Shown here: positions 1-7,754 of the stretch, one piece after another
How positions within the stretch are numbered: the first letter of the stretch is position 1
Layout of the letters: each line of letters opens with the position of its first letter
From: Solwaraspora sp. WMMD1047
Lineage (GTDB): Bacteria > Actinomycetota > Actinomycetes > Mycobacteriales > Micromonosporaceae
Direction: 5' to 3'
DNA length: 64,000 nt
Assembly (NCBI RefSeq): GCF_029626155.1
Contig: NZ_JARUBL010000001.1
Coordinates: 5,250,501 to 5,314,500 of the forward strand
Position numbers and translations under genes: made by a program
The notes under the pieces: model-generated
Told to the model about the DNA's origin: nothing
Database searches by the model: none
Seen by the model: the letters and a program-made list of their open reading frames with translations, nothing else

Positions 1-57
1 TCGCGGCGGTGGGTGACCCCCCGAGCGGCCACCCACCGCCGCGCTCGACCGGCGTCG

Positions 58-246
58 TCACGACAGCGCGGCCGCGCTCCGGCCGGGGCCGCCGGCGGGC
101 CGCCGGCGCGGCCAGAGCCGTGGCCAGCGGCGGCCGGCGCGGCGCGGGACGGACCGGGACAGCCGGTCGGCGGCGGCCCGCGCCCGCAGTTCGTCGACGT
201 GCGTACGCTGGATGGAGAGCATGGTCTGGGCGTCCTGGATGAGCAT
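58..246 (-). CDS. Small basic hypothetical protein (62 aa)
   Basis: I do not recognise this protein. The first 30 residues (MLIQDAQTMLSIQRTHVDEL...) look like a helix, and the C-terminal half is rich in Arg and Pro. The ATG at 246 has a good ribosome site (GGGAG, about 7 bases upstream), which is the main reason to keep it. It diverges from the DUF4191 gene. A second small Arg-rich protein (1183-1392) lies beyond that gene. Gene reality is moderately likely; no function can be assigned. Confidence 0.5.
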   Translation of the reverse strand: MLIQDAQTMLSIQRTHVDELRARAAADRLSRSVPRRAGRRWPRLWPRRRPAGGPGRSAAALS

Positions 247-429
247 CGGTGGCTCCCTCGTCGTCGGTTCTCGCTGGCAGAACCGACTCTGCTCGGGAAG
301 GCCCCCGACCCGGGATGGGCAGGCTGCCTATCTTCGCCGTCGGCACCCTCCTTACCGGAGCCCTGGCGAGGGCCGGCGGGCCGTAAGGTCCTTAGCCGGG
401 GTTGGGCGGCGACCACTAGACTTCGGCGC

Positions 430-1116
430 ATGGCAAAGCCCCAGGAGAAGGTGTCGTTCGGCCAGCGGCTGAAGCAGATCGGGATGGTCTTCTCGTTCAC
501 CGCCAAACGCGACAAGTGGTTTGTGCCGCTCGCCGCCGGTGCCGTCCTCATCCCGCTCGCGCTGACCGTGGTGGCGGTGCTGGCCTGGGGTTGGCTGTGG
601 CTGCCGATCGGCATCCTGCTCGCCCTGCTCGGCCTGCTGATCGTGCTGAACCTGCGGTCGAACAAGGCGATGATGAACGCCGCCGAGGGTCAGCCGGGCG
701 CGGCCGCCTCGATCCTGGAGAACATGCGGGGTGACTGGCGGGTGACCCCGGCGGTCAGCTCCACCACCCAGATGGACATGGTCCACCTGGTGATCGGCCG
801 GGCCGGCGTGATCCTGCTCGCCGAGGGCAATCCGCAGCGGGTGCGGGGCCTGCTCGGCCAGGAGAAGCGCCGGCTGGCGAAGGTGATCGGCAGCGCCCCG
901 CTGCACGACTTCCTGATCGGCCAGGGTGAGGGCGAGCTGCCCATCCGCAAGATGCGGATGACGTTGATGCGGCTGCCCCGGGCGCTGAGCGGCAAGGACG
1001 TCAACGCGCTGGACAAGCGGCTCAAGGCGTTGTCGGCCCGGCCGCAGATGCCCAAGGGCGCGATCCCGAAGAACCTGCGACCGAACAAGGCGACCTTCCG
1101 CCAGGGCCGCCGCTGA
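430..1116 (+). CDS. DUF4191 family membrane protein
   Basis: A 228-residue conserved actinobacterial membrane protein of unknown biochemical role. Two adjacent hydrophobic segments (about residues 32-50 and 54-72) form a hairpin. The remainder, about 80-228, is cytoplasmic, rich in Lys/Arg, and ends in a basic tail. The ATG at 430 is chosen because the protein then starts MAKPQEK, as is usual for the family; longer in-frame reading upstream gives only low-complexity sequence. In related genomes this gene sits between the lipoate genes and the RDD-glnA pair. Here the same order is kept but a LacI-type regulator lies in between. Confidence 0.85.
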   Translation: MAKPQEKVSFGQRLKQIGMVFSFTAKRDKWFVPLAAGAVLIPLALTVVAVLAWGWLWLPIGILLALLGLLIVLNLRSNKAMMNAAEGQPGAAASILENMRGDWRVTPAVSSTTQMDMVHLVIGRAGVILLAEGNPQRVRGLLGQEKRRLAKVIGSAPLHDFLIGQGEGELPIRKMRMTLMRLPRALSGKDVNALDKRLKALSARPQMPKGAIPKNLRPNKATFRQGRR

Positions 1117-1182
1117 CCGACCGGGCCGCTGCGGATCGTGATCCGAACCGGACCGCGATCCGTCCAGACGGCGGCGGATGCG

Positions 1183-1392
1183 CTAGGTGCAGGGGCGGAC
1201 CGGGGCCGGGCGGCGCGGTTCGAGCCGGTCGGCGGCGCGCCGCAGCAGACCGGCCGCGGACCGGCGCAGCGCTGCGGTGTCGCGGGACCGGCGCGGTGGA
1301 TCGGGGCGGACGGGCGCGTCGGGTCGGGCCGACAGCACGTGCCGCAGGGTGGCATCCATCGCGAGGTTGAAGCCGAGCGGATCCATGATCAT
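1183..1392 (-). CDS. Small hypothetical protein coupled to the LacI-type gene
   Basis: Sixty-nine residues, starting MIMDPLGFNLAMDATLRHVL and ending in an Arg/Pro-rich tail. Its ATG overlaps the stop codon of the upstream LacI-type gene as ATGA, so it is very likely translated with it. No domain is recognised. The amphipathic first 20 residues followed by an LLRRAADRL helix suggest a short helical protein. Translational coupling implies a role linked to the regulator or its regulon; that is inference only. Confidence 0.55.
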   Translation of the reverse strand: MIMDPLGFNLAMDATLRHVLSARPDAPVRPDPPRRSRDTAALRRSAAGLLRRAADRLEPRRPAPVRPCT

Positions 1393-2486
1393 TTCCTTCC
1401 GTCGAGTCCGTCGAGTGCGGCGGGGGCCGGGCCGGTGGAGGCCCGGACGACCAGTTCGGTGGGGAGCAGCACCTGCCGGGCGGTCGGGTCGGCCGGCGGG
1501 TCGAGCAGGAGTTCACCGGCCCGGACGCCCTTCTCCACGGCCGGTTGCCGGATCGTGGTGAGGCCGGCCGCGGCGGCCTCGGGGATGTCGTCGAAGCCGG
1601 TCACCGAGATGTCCCGGCCGGGTCGCAGGCCACGGGCCAGGACCGCGTCGAGCGCACCGAGGGCGAGCAGGTCGGTCACGGCGAGGATGGCGGTCGGCCG
1701 GTCGGCCCGGTCGAGGGCGTACGAGGCGGCCAGCGCGCCGTGTTCGCGGCTGTTCGCCGCCGCGTGCACCGTGATCATGTCGGACCAGGCAACGCCCACC
1801 TCGGCGAGCGCGTCGCGGAAGCCGCCGGCCCGGGCGCGGGTGACGTCGTACCCGATCTCCTCCGGACCGGCCAGGGTGACCGGTCCGTCGGCTCGGCCGG
1901 GCAGCAGGAAGTCGGAGATCACCGCGACCCGGCGGTGGCCGAGGGTGGCCACGTGCCCGGCCGCCCGGCGGGCGGCGGCCTGCTCGTCGATGCCGACGAA
2001 CATGGCCTCCGGCCCGACCGCGCTCGGCTGCTCGGCGATCACCATCGGCAGCCCACGCGACCGGATCGCGGCCAACGCGCCGTGTGATCCGGGTACGCAG
2101 TAGACGCAGAATCCGTCCACCACGGCGTTGCGGACCGTCCCCACCGCCGCCTGCTCGTCCTCGTCGGGAATCGGCACCAGCAGCAGGCCGGTGCCGTGCC
2201 GCTGCGCGGACTCGGCCAGCCCGCGCAGGAACTGCACCGCGTACGGGTCGGTGAAGGCGTAGGGCAGGTCGGCGGTGAAGAGCACGCCGATGGCGCCGGC
2301 CCGGCCGCTGCGCAGCGAGCGGGCCGCCGGGTCGGGGCCGGAGTAGCCGAGCCGCCGGGCCGCCTCGTGGATCCGCTCGCGCAGCGCCGGGGAGAGCTGG
2401 TCGGGACGGCTGTACGCGTTGGAGACCGTGCTCCGCGAGACGCCGACCGCGTCGGCGACGGTCTGCAGAGTCGGTTTCGTCGGCAC
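1389..2486 (-). CDS. LacI family transcriptional regulator
   Basis: A 365-residue sugar-type repressor. Residues 6-27 (LQTVADAVGVSRSTVSNAYSRP) are the LacI helix-turn-helix, residues 45-62 carry the hinge region, and the rest is a periplasmic-binding-protein-like effector domain. The domain includes VTGFDDIPEAAAAGLTTI near residue 300, typical of the C-terminal lobe. Four copies of a 14-base palindrome lie just upstream of the start codon, so it very probably represses itself. No sugar transporter or hydrolase lies beside it; only a 69-residue gene follows, overlapping by 4 bases. Its ligand cannot be predicted. Insertion between DUF4191 and RDD-glnA breaks a usually tight gene order. Confidence 0.9.
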   Translation of the reverse strand: MPTKPTLQTVADAVGVSRSTVSNAYSRPDQLSPALRERIHEAARRLGYSGPDPAARSLRSGRAGAIGVLFTADLPYAFTDPYAVQFLRGLAESAQRHGTGLLLVPIPDEDEQAAVGTVRNAVVDGFCVYCVPGSHGALAAIRSRGLPMVIAEQPSAVGPEAMFVGIDEQAAARRAAGHVATLGHRRVAVISDFLLPGRADGPVTLAGPEEIGYDVTRARAGGFRDALAEVGVAWSDMITVHAAANSREHGALAASYALDRADRPTAILAVTDLLALGALDAVLARGLRPGRDISVTGFDDIPEAAAAGLTTIRQPAVEKGVRAGELLLDPPADPTARQVLLPTELVVRASTGPAPAALDGLDGRK

Positions 2487-2502
2487 GGTGTTCCCCTCGC
2501 TC

Positions 2503-2595
2503 CTGTATCGATCCAGAGGTGCCCTGGATCGATACAGTAGTCGCTGGATCGATCCAGAACAAGGGAGTTGGCGAGGGTATTCTGAATCGATCCAG
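2503..2595. promoter_or_regulatory. Four-copy palindromic operator array for the LacI-type regulator
   Basis: The motif CTGNATCGATNCAG occurs at 2503-2516, 2524-2537, 2544-2557 and 2582-2595. Copy 3 is a perfect palindrome; the others differ at one outer base. Centre-to-centre spacings are 21, 20 and 38 bases, close to two, two and nearly four helical turns, so dimers would bind one face of the DNA. The CpG-centred palindrome is typical of LacI-family operators. The array starts 17 bases upstream of the regulator start codon, which implies autoregulation. Confidence 0.85.
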
Positions 2596-2665
2596 CGGCC
2601 CCCGGTGTTGGCAGGCTCGGCTCCGGCGCCGCCGCGCGGCGCTCAGGCGGCGCTGGGCTCGGGGC

Positions 2666-3094
2666 TCAGGCGCTGGGCCGGCTGGCTACCACGATCACCG
2701 ACCCGGCCGCGCGGTCGTGCAGGCCCCGCCGCCGGTCGTCCATGATCAGGGCCGGCACGACCAGGCTGAGCAGCAGGCCGCGCAGCAGCGCCCGGAGCAC
2801 CCCGATCCGCCCGCCGTCGGGATGTCCCACGCAGGCCAGGCCGGTCAGCCGCATCCCCGGCGTCTGGCCGAACAGGCCGATGAAGAAGCCGTAGGCCAGG
2901 ATCAACACCAGCACCGGCGCCCAGCCGTCGCGGAGCGGGTCGCTGAAGAGCATCGCGACGAAGAGGCAGAGCACCCAGTCGATCATCAGCGCGCCGAACC
3001 GGCGCGCGAGGCTCGGCGGGTCCGGGTTCGCGTACTCTTTCGCCACGACACGTGAGGGTATCGGTCGATCGCAGACGCCCCGCACCGACGTCAT
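2666..3094 (-). CDS. RDD family membrane protein
   Basis: A 142-residue integral membrane protein with the RDD fold. After a polar N-terminus of about 30 residues come the family's Arg and Asp in LARRFGALMIDWVL (30-43). Three hydrophobic segments lie at about 36-50, 59-76 and 105-117. The second Asp region is MDDRRRGLHDRAAGSVIV near the C-terminus. The gene is divergent from glnA1, with the GlnR-type box between them. RDD proteins are widespread next to glnA in actinobacteria; their function is not settled. The true start may lie a few codons inside. Confidence 0.85.
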   Translation of the reverse strand: MTSVRGVCDRPIPSRVVAKEYANPDPPSLARRFGALMIDWVLCLFVAMLFSDPLRDGWAPVLVLILAYGFFIGLFGQTPGMRLTGLACVGHPDGGRIGVLRALLRGLLLSLVVPALIMDDRRRGLHDRAAGSVIVVASRPSA

Positions 3095-3136
3095 CCGCGT
3101 GGTCGCGGCGAGACCCGATCACGCTCCGCCAATGAC

Positions 3137-3174
3137 GTAACACGGCGGAAACATCAGAGATACGCTCGGGCAAC
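3137..3174 (+). promoter_or_regulatory. GlnR-type binding site upstream of glnA1
   Basis: Four five-base half-sites lie in exact 11-base phase: GTAAC (3137), GAAAC (3148), GATAC (3159) and GCAAC (3170), each separated by six bases. This is the known actinobacterial GlnR layout (GTnAC-n6-GaAAC repeated). The first two match fully and the last two have one mismatch each. It ends 57 bases before the glnA1 start, which fits nitrogen-responsive control of glutamine synthetase and possibly of the divergent RDD gene. Confidence 0.8.
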
Positions 3175-3231
3175 CCCGTGGCCATAGCGTCGCCACCAGC
3201 CCAGCCACCGTGGACGTGCCCAGGAGGATGT

Positions 3232-4656
3232 GTGTTCGCCAATCCCGAGGAACTCCTGCGATACCTCAGCGACGAGGACGTCAAGTTCGTCGATGTTCGA
3301 TTTTGTGACCTGCCCGGCGTGATGCAGCACTTCAACCTGCCGGTCGAGTCATTCGACGACAGTGTCTTCACCGACGGTCTCGCCTTCGACGGATCCTCGA
3401 TCCGTGGCTTCCAGGCGATCCACGAGTCGGACATGCTGCTGCTTCCCGACGTCGCCACCGCCTTCATCGACCCGTTCCGGACCGAGAAGACGCTGGCCCT
3501 CAACTTCTTCATCCACGACCCGTTCACCCGCGAGGCGTACTCGCGGGACCCGCGCAACGTCGCCAAGAAGGCCGAGGCCTACCTCGCCGCCAGTGGCATC
3601 GCCGACACCGCGTACTTCGGGCCCGAGGCGGAGTTCTACATCTTCGACTCGATCCGGCACGAGACGTCGGCGCACCAGGCGTACTACTACATCGACTCGA
3701 TCGAGGGCGCCTGGAACACCGGCCGCGAGGAGGAGGGCGGCAACCGCGGCTACAAGACCGCCTACAAGGGCGGCTACTTCCCGGTGCCGCCGGTCGACCA
3801 CTACGCCGACCTGCGCGACCAGATCGTCCGCAAGATGATCGACACCGGCTTCACCGTCGAGCGTTCACACCACGAGGTCGGCACCGCCGGCCAGGCCGAG
3901 ATCAACTACAAGTTCTCGACCCTGTTGCACGCCGGCGACCAGCTCCAGCTCTTCAAGTACATCGTGAAGAACACCGCCTGGGCGGCCGGCAAGACCGCGA
4001 CCTTCATGCCCAAGCCGCTCTTCGGCGACAACGGCTCCGGCATGCACACCCACCAGAGCCTCTGGCTCAACGGTGAGCCGCTCTTCTACGACGAGACCGG
4101 CTACGCGGGGCTGTCCGACACCGCCCGCTGGTACATCGGCGGCCTGCTGCACCACGCCCCGTCGCTGCTGGCCTTCACCAACCCGACCGTCAACTCGTAC
4201 CGCCGGCTGGTGCCGGGCTACGAGGCCCCGGTCAACCTGGTCTACTCGCAGCGCAACCGCTCGGCCTGCACCCGCATCCCGGTCACCGGCAGCAACGCCA
4301 AGGCCAAGCGGGTCGAGTTCCGGGTGCCGGACCCGTCGGCCAACGTCTACCTCGCCTTCTCGGCGATGATGATGGCCGGCCTGGACGGCATCAAGAGCAA
4401 GATCGAGCCGCCGACCCCGATCGACAAGGACCTCTACGACCTGCCGCCGGAGGAGTGGAGCTCGGTCAAGCAGGTGCCGGGCACCCTGCCGGAGGTGCTG
4501 GACTCGCTGGAGGCCGACCACGACTTCCTGCTGGAGGGCGGCGTCTTCACGCCGGACCTGATCAGCACCTGGGTGGAGTGGAAGCGCACCAACGAGGTCG
4601 ACCCGATCCGCCTGCGCCCCACCCCGCACGAGTTCGAGATGTACTACAACGTGTAG
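3232..4656 (+). CDS. glnA: Type I glutamine synthetase
   Basis: Makes glutamine from glutamate, ammonia and ATP in the cytoplasm as a dodecamer. The 474-residue length is standard. Visible family blocks are the beta-grasp N-terminus ([21 protein letters not shown]), [19 protein letters not shown] and [17 protein letters not shown]. Tyr402 in [11 protein letters not shown] is the adenylylation site, so it should be a target of the GlnE encoded at 23251-26490. The start is placed at GTG 3232 because AGGAGG lies 5 bases upstream and the protein then begins VFANPEELL as in relatives; an in-frame GTG at 3178 would add 18 poorly conserved residues. A GlnR-type box lies upstream and a strong stem-loop follows. 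Confidence 0.97.
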   Translation: MFANPEELLRYLSDEDVKFVDVRFCDLPGVMQHFNLPVESFDDSVFTDGLAFDGSSIRGFQAIHESDMLLLPDVATAFIDPFRTEKTLALNFFIHDPFTREAYSRDPRNVAKKAEAYLAASGIADTAYFGPEAEFYIFDSIRHETSAHQAYYYIDSIEGAWNTGREEEGGNRGYKTAYKGGYFPVPPVDHYADLRDQIVRKMIDTGFTVERSHHEVGTAGQAEINYKFSTLLHAGDQLQLFKYIVKNTAWAAGKTATFMPKPLFGDNGSGMHTHQSLWLNGEPLFYDETGYAGLSDTARWYIGGLLHHAPSLLAFTNPTVNSYRRLVPGYEAPVNLVYSQRNRSACTRIPVTGSNAKAKRVEFRVPDPSANVYLAFSAMMMAGLDGIKSKIEPPTPIDKDLYDLPPEEWSSVKQVPGTLPEVLDSLEADHDFLLEGGVFTPDLISTWVEWKRTNEVDPIRLRPTPHEFEMYYNV

Positions 4657-4673
4657 AGCACGGCTGCGTTCAT

Positions 4674-4720
4674 CGGCGAGCCGCCGACCGCCCCACCAGG
4701 GCGCGGTCGGCGGCTCGCCG
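4674..4720 (+). terminator. Stem-loop terminator after glnA1
   Basis: Two 18-base arms (4674-4691 and 4703-4720) are perfectly complementary around an 11-base loop. The structure starts 17 bases after the stop codon. It is extremely G+C-rich and has no long U-run, as is usual for actinobacterial terminators. It may also act on the minus-strand gene that ends at 4750. Confidence 0.8.
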
Positions 4721-4749
4721 CTTTCCGTGGCCGCGGAGCCGTGGCCGGG

Positions 4750-5007
4750 TCACCAGGGCACACTGCCCCAGTGGCCCTGGTTGGCTGGGCCACGCCGCAG
4801 GCAGTGGCCGTGCCGGACCTGCCAGCGCCGCAGCGCCGTCCGGAGCCGATCCGCCTCGCCCCGGGCCGCCCCGAGCAGCCGGTGGAGCTCGTCACGCTCG
4901 GCGGCAAGAGCATGCAACACCTCGTCGCCGGGCTCTGCCGGCCAGCCTGCCGGCTCGGGGTGGTCAGCCGGCTCCGGAAGGTCAGCCGGCTCGGGACGGT
5001 CAGCCAT
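4750..5007 (-). CDS. Small hypothetical protein with PEPAD repeats
   Basis: Eighty-five residues. The N-terminus is a short acidic Pro-rich repeat (PEPADLPEPADHPEPAG), followed by a helix (EVLHALAAERDELHRLLGAA...) with coiled-coil character. A conserved-looking C-terminus has RRWQVRHGHCLRRGPANQGHWGSVPW. Its start overlaps the end of the larger upstream gene by 8 bases, so the two are probably co-translated. I do not recognise a family and cannot assign a function. Confidence 0.6.
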   Translation of the reverse strand: MADRPEPADLPEPADHPEPAGWPAEPGDEVLHALAAERDELHRLLGAARGEADRLRTALRRWQVRHGHCLRRGPANQGHWGSVPW

Positions 5008-6217
5008 CGCAGTACCGTTCCCGAGTGGTCGGCTCGGCCCGCAGCCGGGCCGGGCCGAGCGCCGAGGCCAGCTCGACCGCCTCCGACCGGAAGTCGGCCC
5101 GGTCCCGGCGGCGCAGCGGTTCGTCGCCGAGCAGGTCCACCACCAGCAGCGTCTGCACCAGGGTCAGCCGGACGGTACCGGCGGCCGGGGCGGGCGCGGC
5201 GCCGAGCGCGGCCCGCAGCAGCCCACCGCCGACCTCCGCCGGCACATCTCCGGTCCCGCCGTCGTAGCGGGCGTGCAGCCGGGCGGCGAGCCGCCGAACC
5301 GTCGCCGCGTCCCGGCCGGGGGCCAGCCGCCGGTCCACGGCGACGACAAGCGCGGCGGCCAGGGCGTCGGCGTAGTAGCCGAGCACCCCGGCCCGGCGGT
5401 AACGCTCGACGCGGGCGGCGTACCGGATGGGGTTTCCGCTGGTGAGGGTGAGCAGGGTCCGCAGGCTGTGGTGGAGGAAGCCGGCGTCGGTGGTCGGCGG
5501 CAGGCGGCTCGCGGATCCGATGCCGAGGACCGTCCGCCAGGCCGCGCGGCGCACCGCCGGCACCCGCAGGTGCGCCGGTACCGGCGGATCGTGCGGCCGG
5601 CGCCCAGCCGCACCGACCAGCCGACCCGCCAGTTTCGCGCCCACCCCGACGCAGTCGGGCGGATGCCAGCTCGCCTGCGCCAACGCTACGGCCCGCGCGG
5701 TCCGCCCCGCCCGCACGTCCAACCCCGAAACCACATTCGTGTACGCGGACAGCGCCGCGCAGCCCTGCTGCATCCTGGCGGTCAGCTCGTCGAGCGCCCC
5801 GGCCCCGCCCCGCAGCCGGGTCGGCGCCCCGGTCGGCGCCCCGGTGGTCGCGGTGTCGAGGCGGTGCCGGAGCTGGATGAGGTTGGCGGCGCTGGCGCGT
5901 ACCCCATCGGTGGCCCGGACCAGCGCGGTGAGCACGTCGTCGATGGCGCCCGGCGGGCCGTCCGGCCCTCGCCGCAGCTCGGCCACCCCACCGCTCAGCC
6001 AGCGCTGGGTCCGCTCGGCCAGCTCCAGCGCGGCCGTCCAGTGCCGCAGCGCCCGCGCCGGCAGCGGATTCTTCGACCCGTCCGTCACCGCCCGCGCCCG
6101 CTCCAGATTCAGCACCAACCGCGCGTACGCCTGCCGCACCTCGTCCACGCCCCGTTCCAGGGAACGAACCGCGTCGGTCCGGTCTCCCTCGTCGCAGTCG
6201 TCCCCGATCAATGTCAT
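5000..6217 (-). CDS. Hypothetical Ala/Arg-rich helical protein (405 aa)
   Basis: An all-helical-looking cytoplasmic protein rich in Ala, Arg and Leu, with no recognised domain. The ATG at 6217 (MTLIGDDCDEG) is preferred over the far start at 6298, because that longer version would run across palindromic promoter DNA. The N-terminal third has regular heptad-like spacing (LERGVDEVRQAYARLVLNLERA), and the C-terminal part reads like stacked helices. It is divergent from the AlpA-like gene at 6347, with several palindromes between. A small coupled gene follows. The pair could be one functional unit; no activity can be proposed. Confidence 0.7.
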   Translation of the reverse strand: MTLIGDDCDEGDRTDAVRSLERGVDEVRQAYARLVLNLERARAVTDGSKNPLPARALRHWTAALELAERTQRWLSGGVAELRRGPDGPPGAIDDVLTALVRATDGVRASAANLIQLRHRLDTATTGAPTGAPTRLRGGAGALDELTARMQQGCAALSAYTNVVSGLDVRAGRTARAVALAQASWHPPDCVGVGAKLAGRLVGAAGRRPHDPPVPAHLRVPAVRRAAWRTVLGIGSASRLPPTTDAGFLHHSLRTLLTLTSGNPIRYAARVERYRRAGVLGYYADALAAALVVAVDRRLAPGRDAATVRRLAARLHARYDGGTGDVPAEVGGGLLRAALGAAPAPAAGTVRLTLVQTLLVVDLLGDEPLRRRDRADFRSEAVELASALGPARLRAEPTTRERYCDG

Positions 6218-6262
6218 CCGAACCGCCTCACGATCGCCCTCCCTTGCCGAACAGCATCCCTC

Positions 6263-6326
6263 TACACGTGTACGGGTGTCAACGTTAACCGGGTACACCT
6301 TGCAGTACGTACATGTTTACCCGGTT
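6263..6326. promoter_or_regulatory. Palindrome-rich divergent promoter region
   Basis: Between the genes starting at 6217 (minus) and 6347 (plus) lie TACACGTGTA (6263-6272, perfect palindrome), GTACGTAC (6305-6312, perfect palindrome) and an inverted repeat. The repeat is AACCGGGTACAC (6287-6298) against GTTTACCCGGTT (6315-6326), 11 of 12 matching. The A+T content is higher than the flanks. The layout fits operators for a DNA-binding protein, most simply the AlpA-like product of the gene at 6347. Confidence 0.6.
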
Positions 6327-6346
6327 CACGTTCATAGCCTTGGCAC

Positions 6347-6553
6347 ATGGACCTGGTCGCGTTGGCGGAGATCCAAGAGATGCTGGGTGGCGTCTCGCGC
6401 ACCCGCGCCACCGAGGTCACGAACTACAAGACCTTCCCGGCGCCGCTTGCCGTGGTCGCCTCCGGTCGGGTCCGGGTCTGGAAGCGCGCCGAGGTAGCCG
6501 CCTGGATCAGGGAGCACCGCCCGCATCAACGCGGCGACTCCGCCGAGACATAG
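6347..6553 (+). CDS. AlpA/excisionase-like winged helix protein
   Basis: Sixty-eight residues with the layout of MerR-like excisionase/AlpA DNA-binding proteins. A first helix (LVALAEIQEMLGGVSRTRATEV) is followed by the FPAPLAVVASGRVRVWKRAEVAAWI wing-and-helix segment, where relatives read FP.P....GR.R.W...EV..W. Such proteins either control excision of integrated elements or act as small repressors. No integrase lies nearby, so a regulatory role at the palindromes upstream is more likely. A similar protein is encoded at 33141. Confidence 0.75.
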   Translation: MDLVALAEIQEMLGGVSRTRATEVTNYKTFPAPLAVVASGRVRVWKRAEVAAWIREHRPHQRGDSAET

Positions 6554-6613
6554 CGCTCCCACCGTGCCGCGACCAGCGAGGCGAATTCGCCCGGGTCGCG
6601 TCTCGGGCACCCA

Positions 6614-6844
6614 CTACAGGACGACGATCTTGGTCCGCGAGCGCCCTGGACCGAGGACGGTGACCACCCCGCTTTCGTCCGCCAGGTCCCGCACCGCAGC
6701 CGCCAGCCGCAGCGCCCGGCAGATCGCAGCCGTCTTGCCCACTCCGGGAGCGAGCACCGTCAGGGCCCGCCCGGCAGACTCGGTCAGATTCACCGTCACC
6801 CGAGCCAGGGCCGACGTCACCACGACCGACTGCCACGATTCCAC
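6614..6844 (-). CDS. Small hypothetical protein (76 aa)
   Basis: The GTG at 6844 is chosen because AGGAGG lies five bases upstream; longer in-frame versions add only Arg/Gly-rich sequence. The product begins VESWQSVVVTSALARVTVNL and ends VVTVLGPGRSRTKIVVL, alternating strand-like and helical stretches, consistent with a small alpha/beta domain. Family and function are not recognised. It is isolated between the AlpA-like gene and the regulator remnant at 7059. Confidence 0.55.
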   Translation of the reverse strand: MESWQSVVVTSALARVTVNLTESAGRALTVLAPGVGKTAAICRALRLAAAVRDLADESGVVTVLGPGRSRTKIVVL

Positions 6845-7058
6845 AGGCACCTCCTGGCCGAAGGGGGTGCGGCGGCCGAGACCCCTTGTCAGCCGACCGC
6901 CGCACCCGTGCAGCGGACGCGGCGCCCGGCGGGAGCGGACCACGCGCGACGTCCGGACATGACAGTGGCATCACCTTCGGCACCCGTACATGTGCAGGTA
7001 GTGACAGATCGTCATCGTGAACTGCCAGAAGTGACCCAGCCTGGGGCATCTCCCCTGG

Positions 7059-7607
7059 TCAGGCGACGTCGAGGAAGTCCGCCAGCTCACGCAGTTCCGG
7101 CGAGACGGCACGGGCGCGACGATGCAACAGGCGACCCGTCAACGTCCTGGCATACCGCTGGTGCCGTAGCCAGCCCGATGCGGACTCTCGCAGACTCAGC
7201 AGAATCGCGAGTGCCTCGTCGGCGCGGCGGCGCTCCAGGGCGGCGGCGACGACATCCAGTTGGAACCGCTGGTAGGTGACGGCCGGTCGGGCGCCGGATG
7301 GCACCAAACGGGCGGTCTGGAGGGCTCGTCCGGCGTCCCCGGTCACCATCGCCAGCTCGACGTCCCGCATGGCCACGACGGCGGGGGTGAAGGACGTCCA
7401 GTGGGCGACCTGCGGCGAGACGTAACCGGCGGCGACGTGCCCAGCCGCGCGGGCTCTCCGCAGCGCGTCGGTCGCCACATCTATCCGGTTGTTCCGGGTC
7501 GCTGCGGCTGCGGCGCCCAGGTTCAGCCATCCCCAGACCGCCACCTGATCCTGACCAGACCTCGTCATGCTCGGCTCGATCGCCTCGGCGGTGGCCTGCG
7601 GTGACAC
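7059..7607 (-). pseudogene. C-terminal remnant of an XRE-type regulator
   Basis: The 182 residues match the C-terminal helical repeat part of large actinobacterial XRE regulators (AVWGWLNLGAAAAATRNN..., then RTLTGRLLHRRARAVSPELRELADFLDVA). Such proteins normally start with a helix-turn-helix of about 60 residues and total near 400, but nothing of that kind precedes this fragment. Upstream DNA instead runs into the promoter region of the xylanase on the other strand. It is probably a decayed regulator. A short functional protein without DNA-binding cannot be excluded. Confidence 0.6.
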
Positions 7608-7754
7608 CCGACCGAAATTTCCGGGAATCTCCGAAAGTCATTGACACGGTCGCGGACTCAACCGAATACTGTGACTCATCCCCAGACATCGACCCTTGTC
7701 GCTGGGTTGGCTTTCCGGCTTCCACATTGGTCGGCCACCGAGGCAGGAGTGCAG

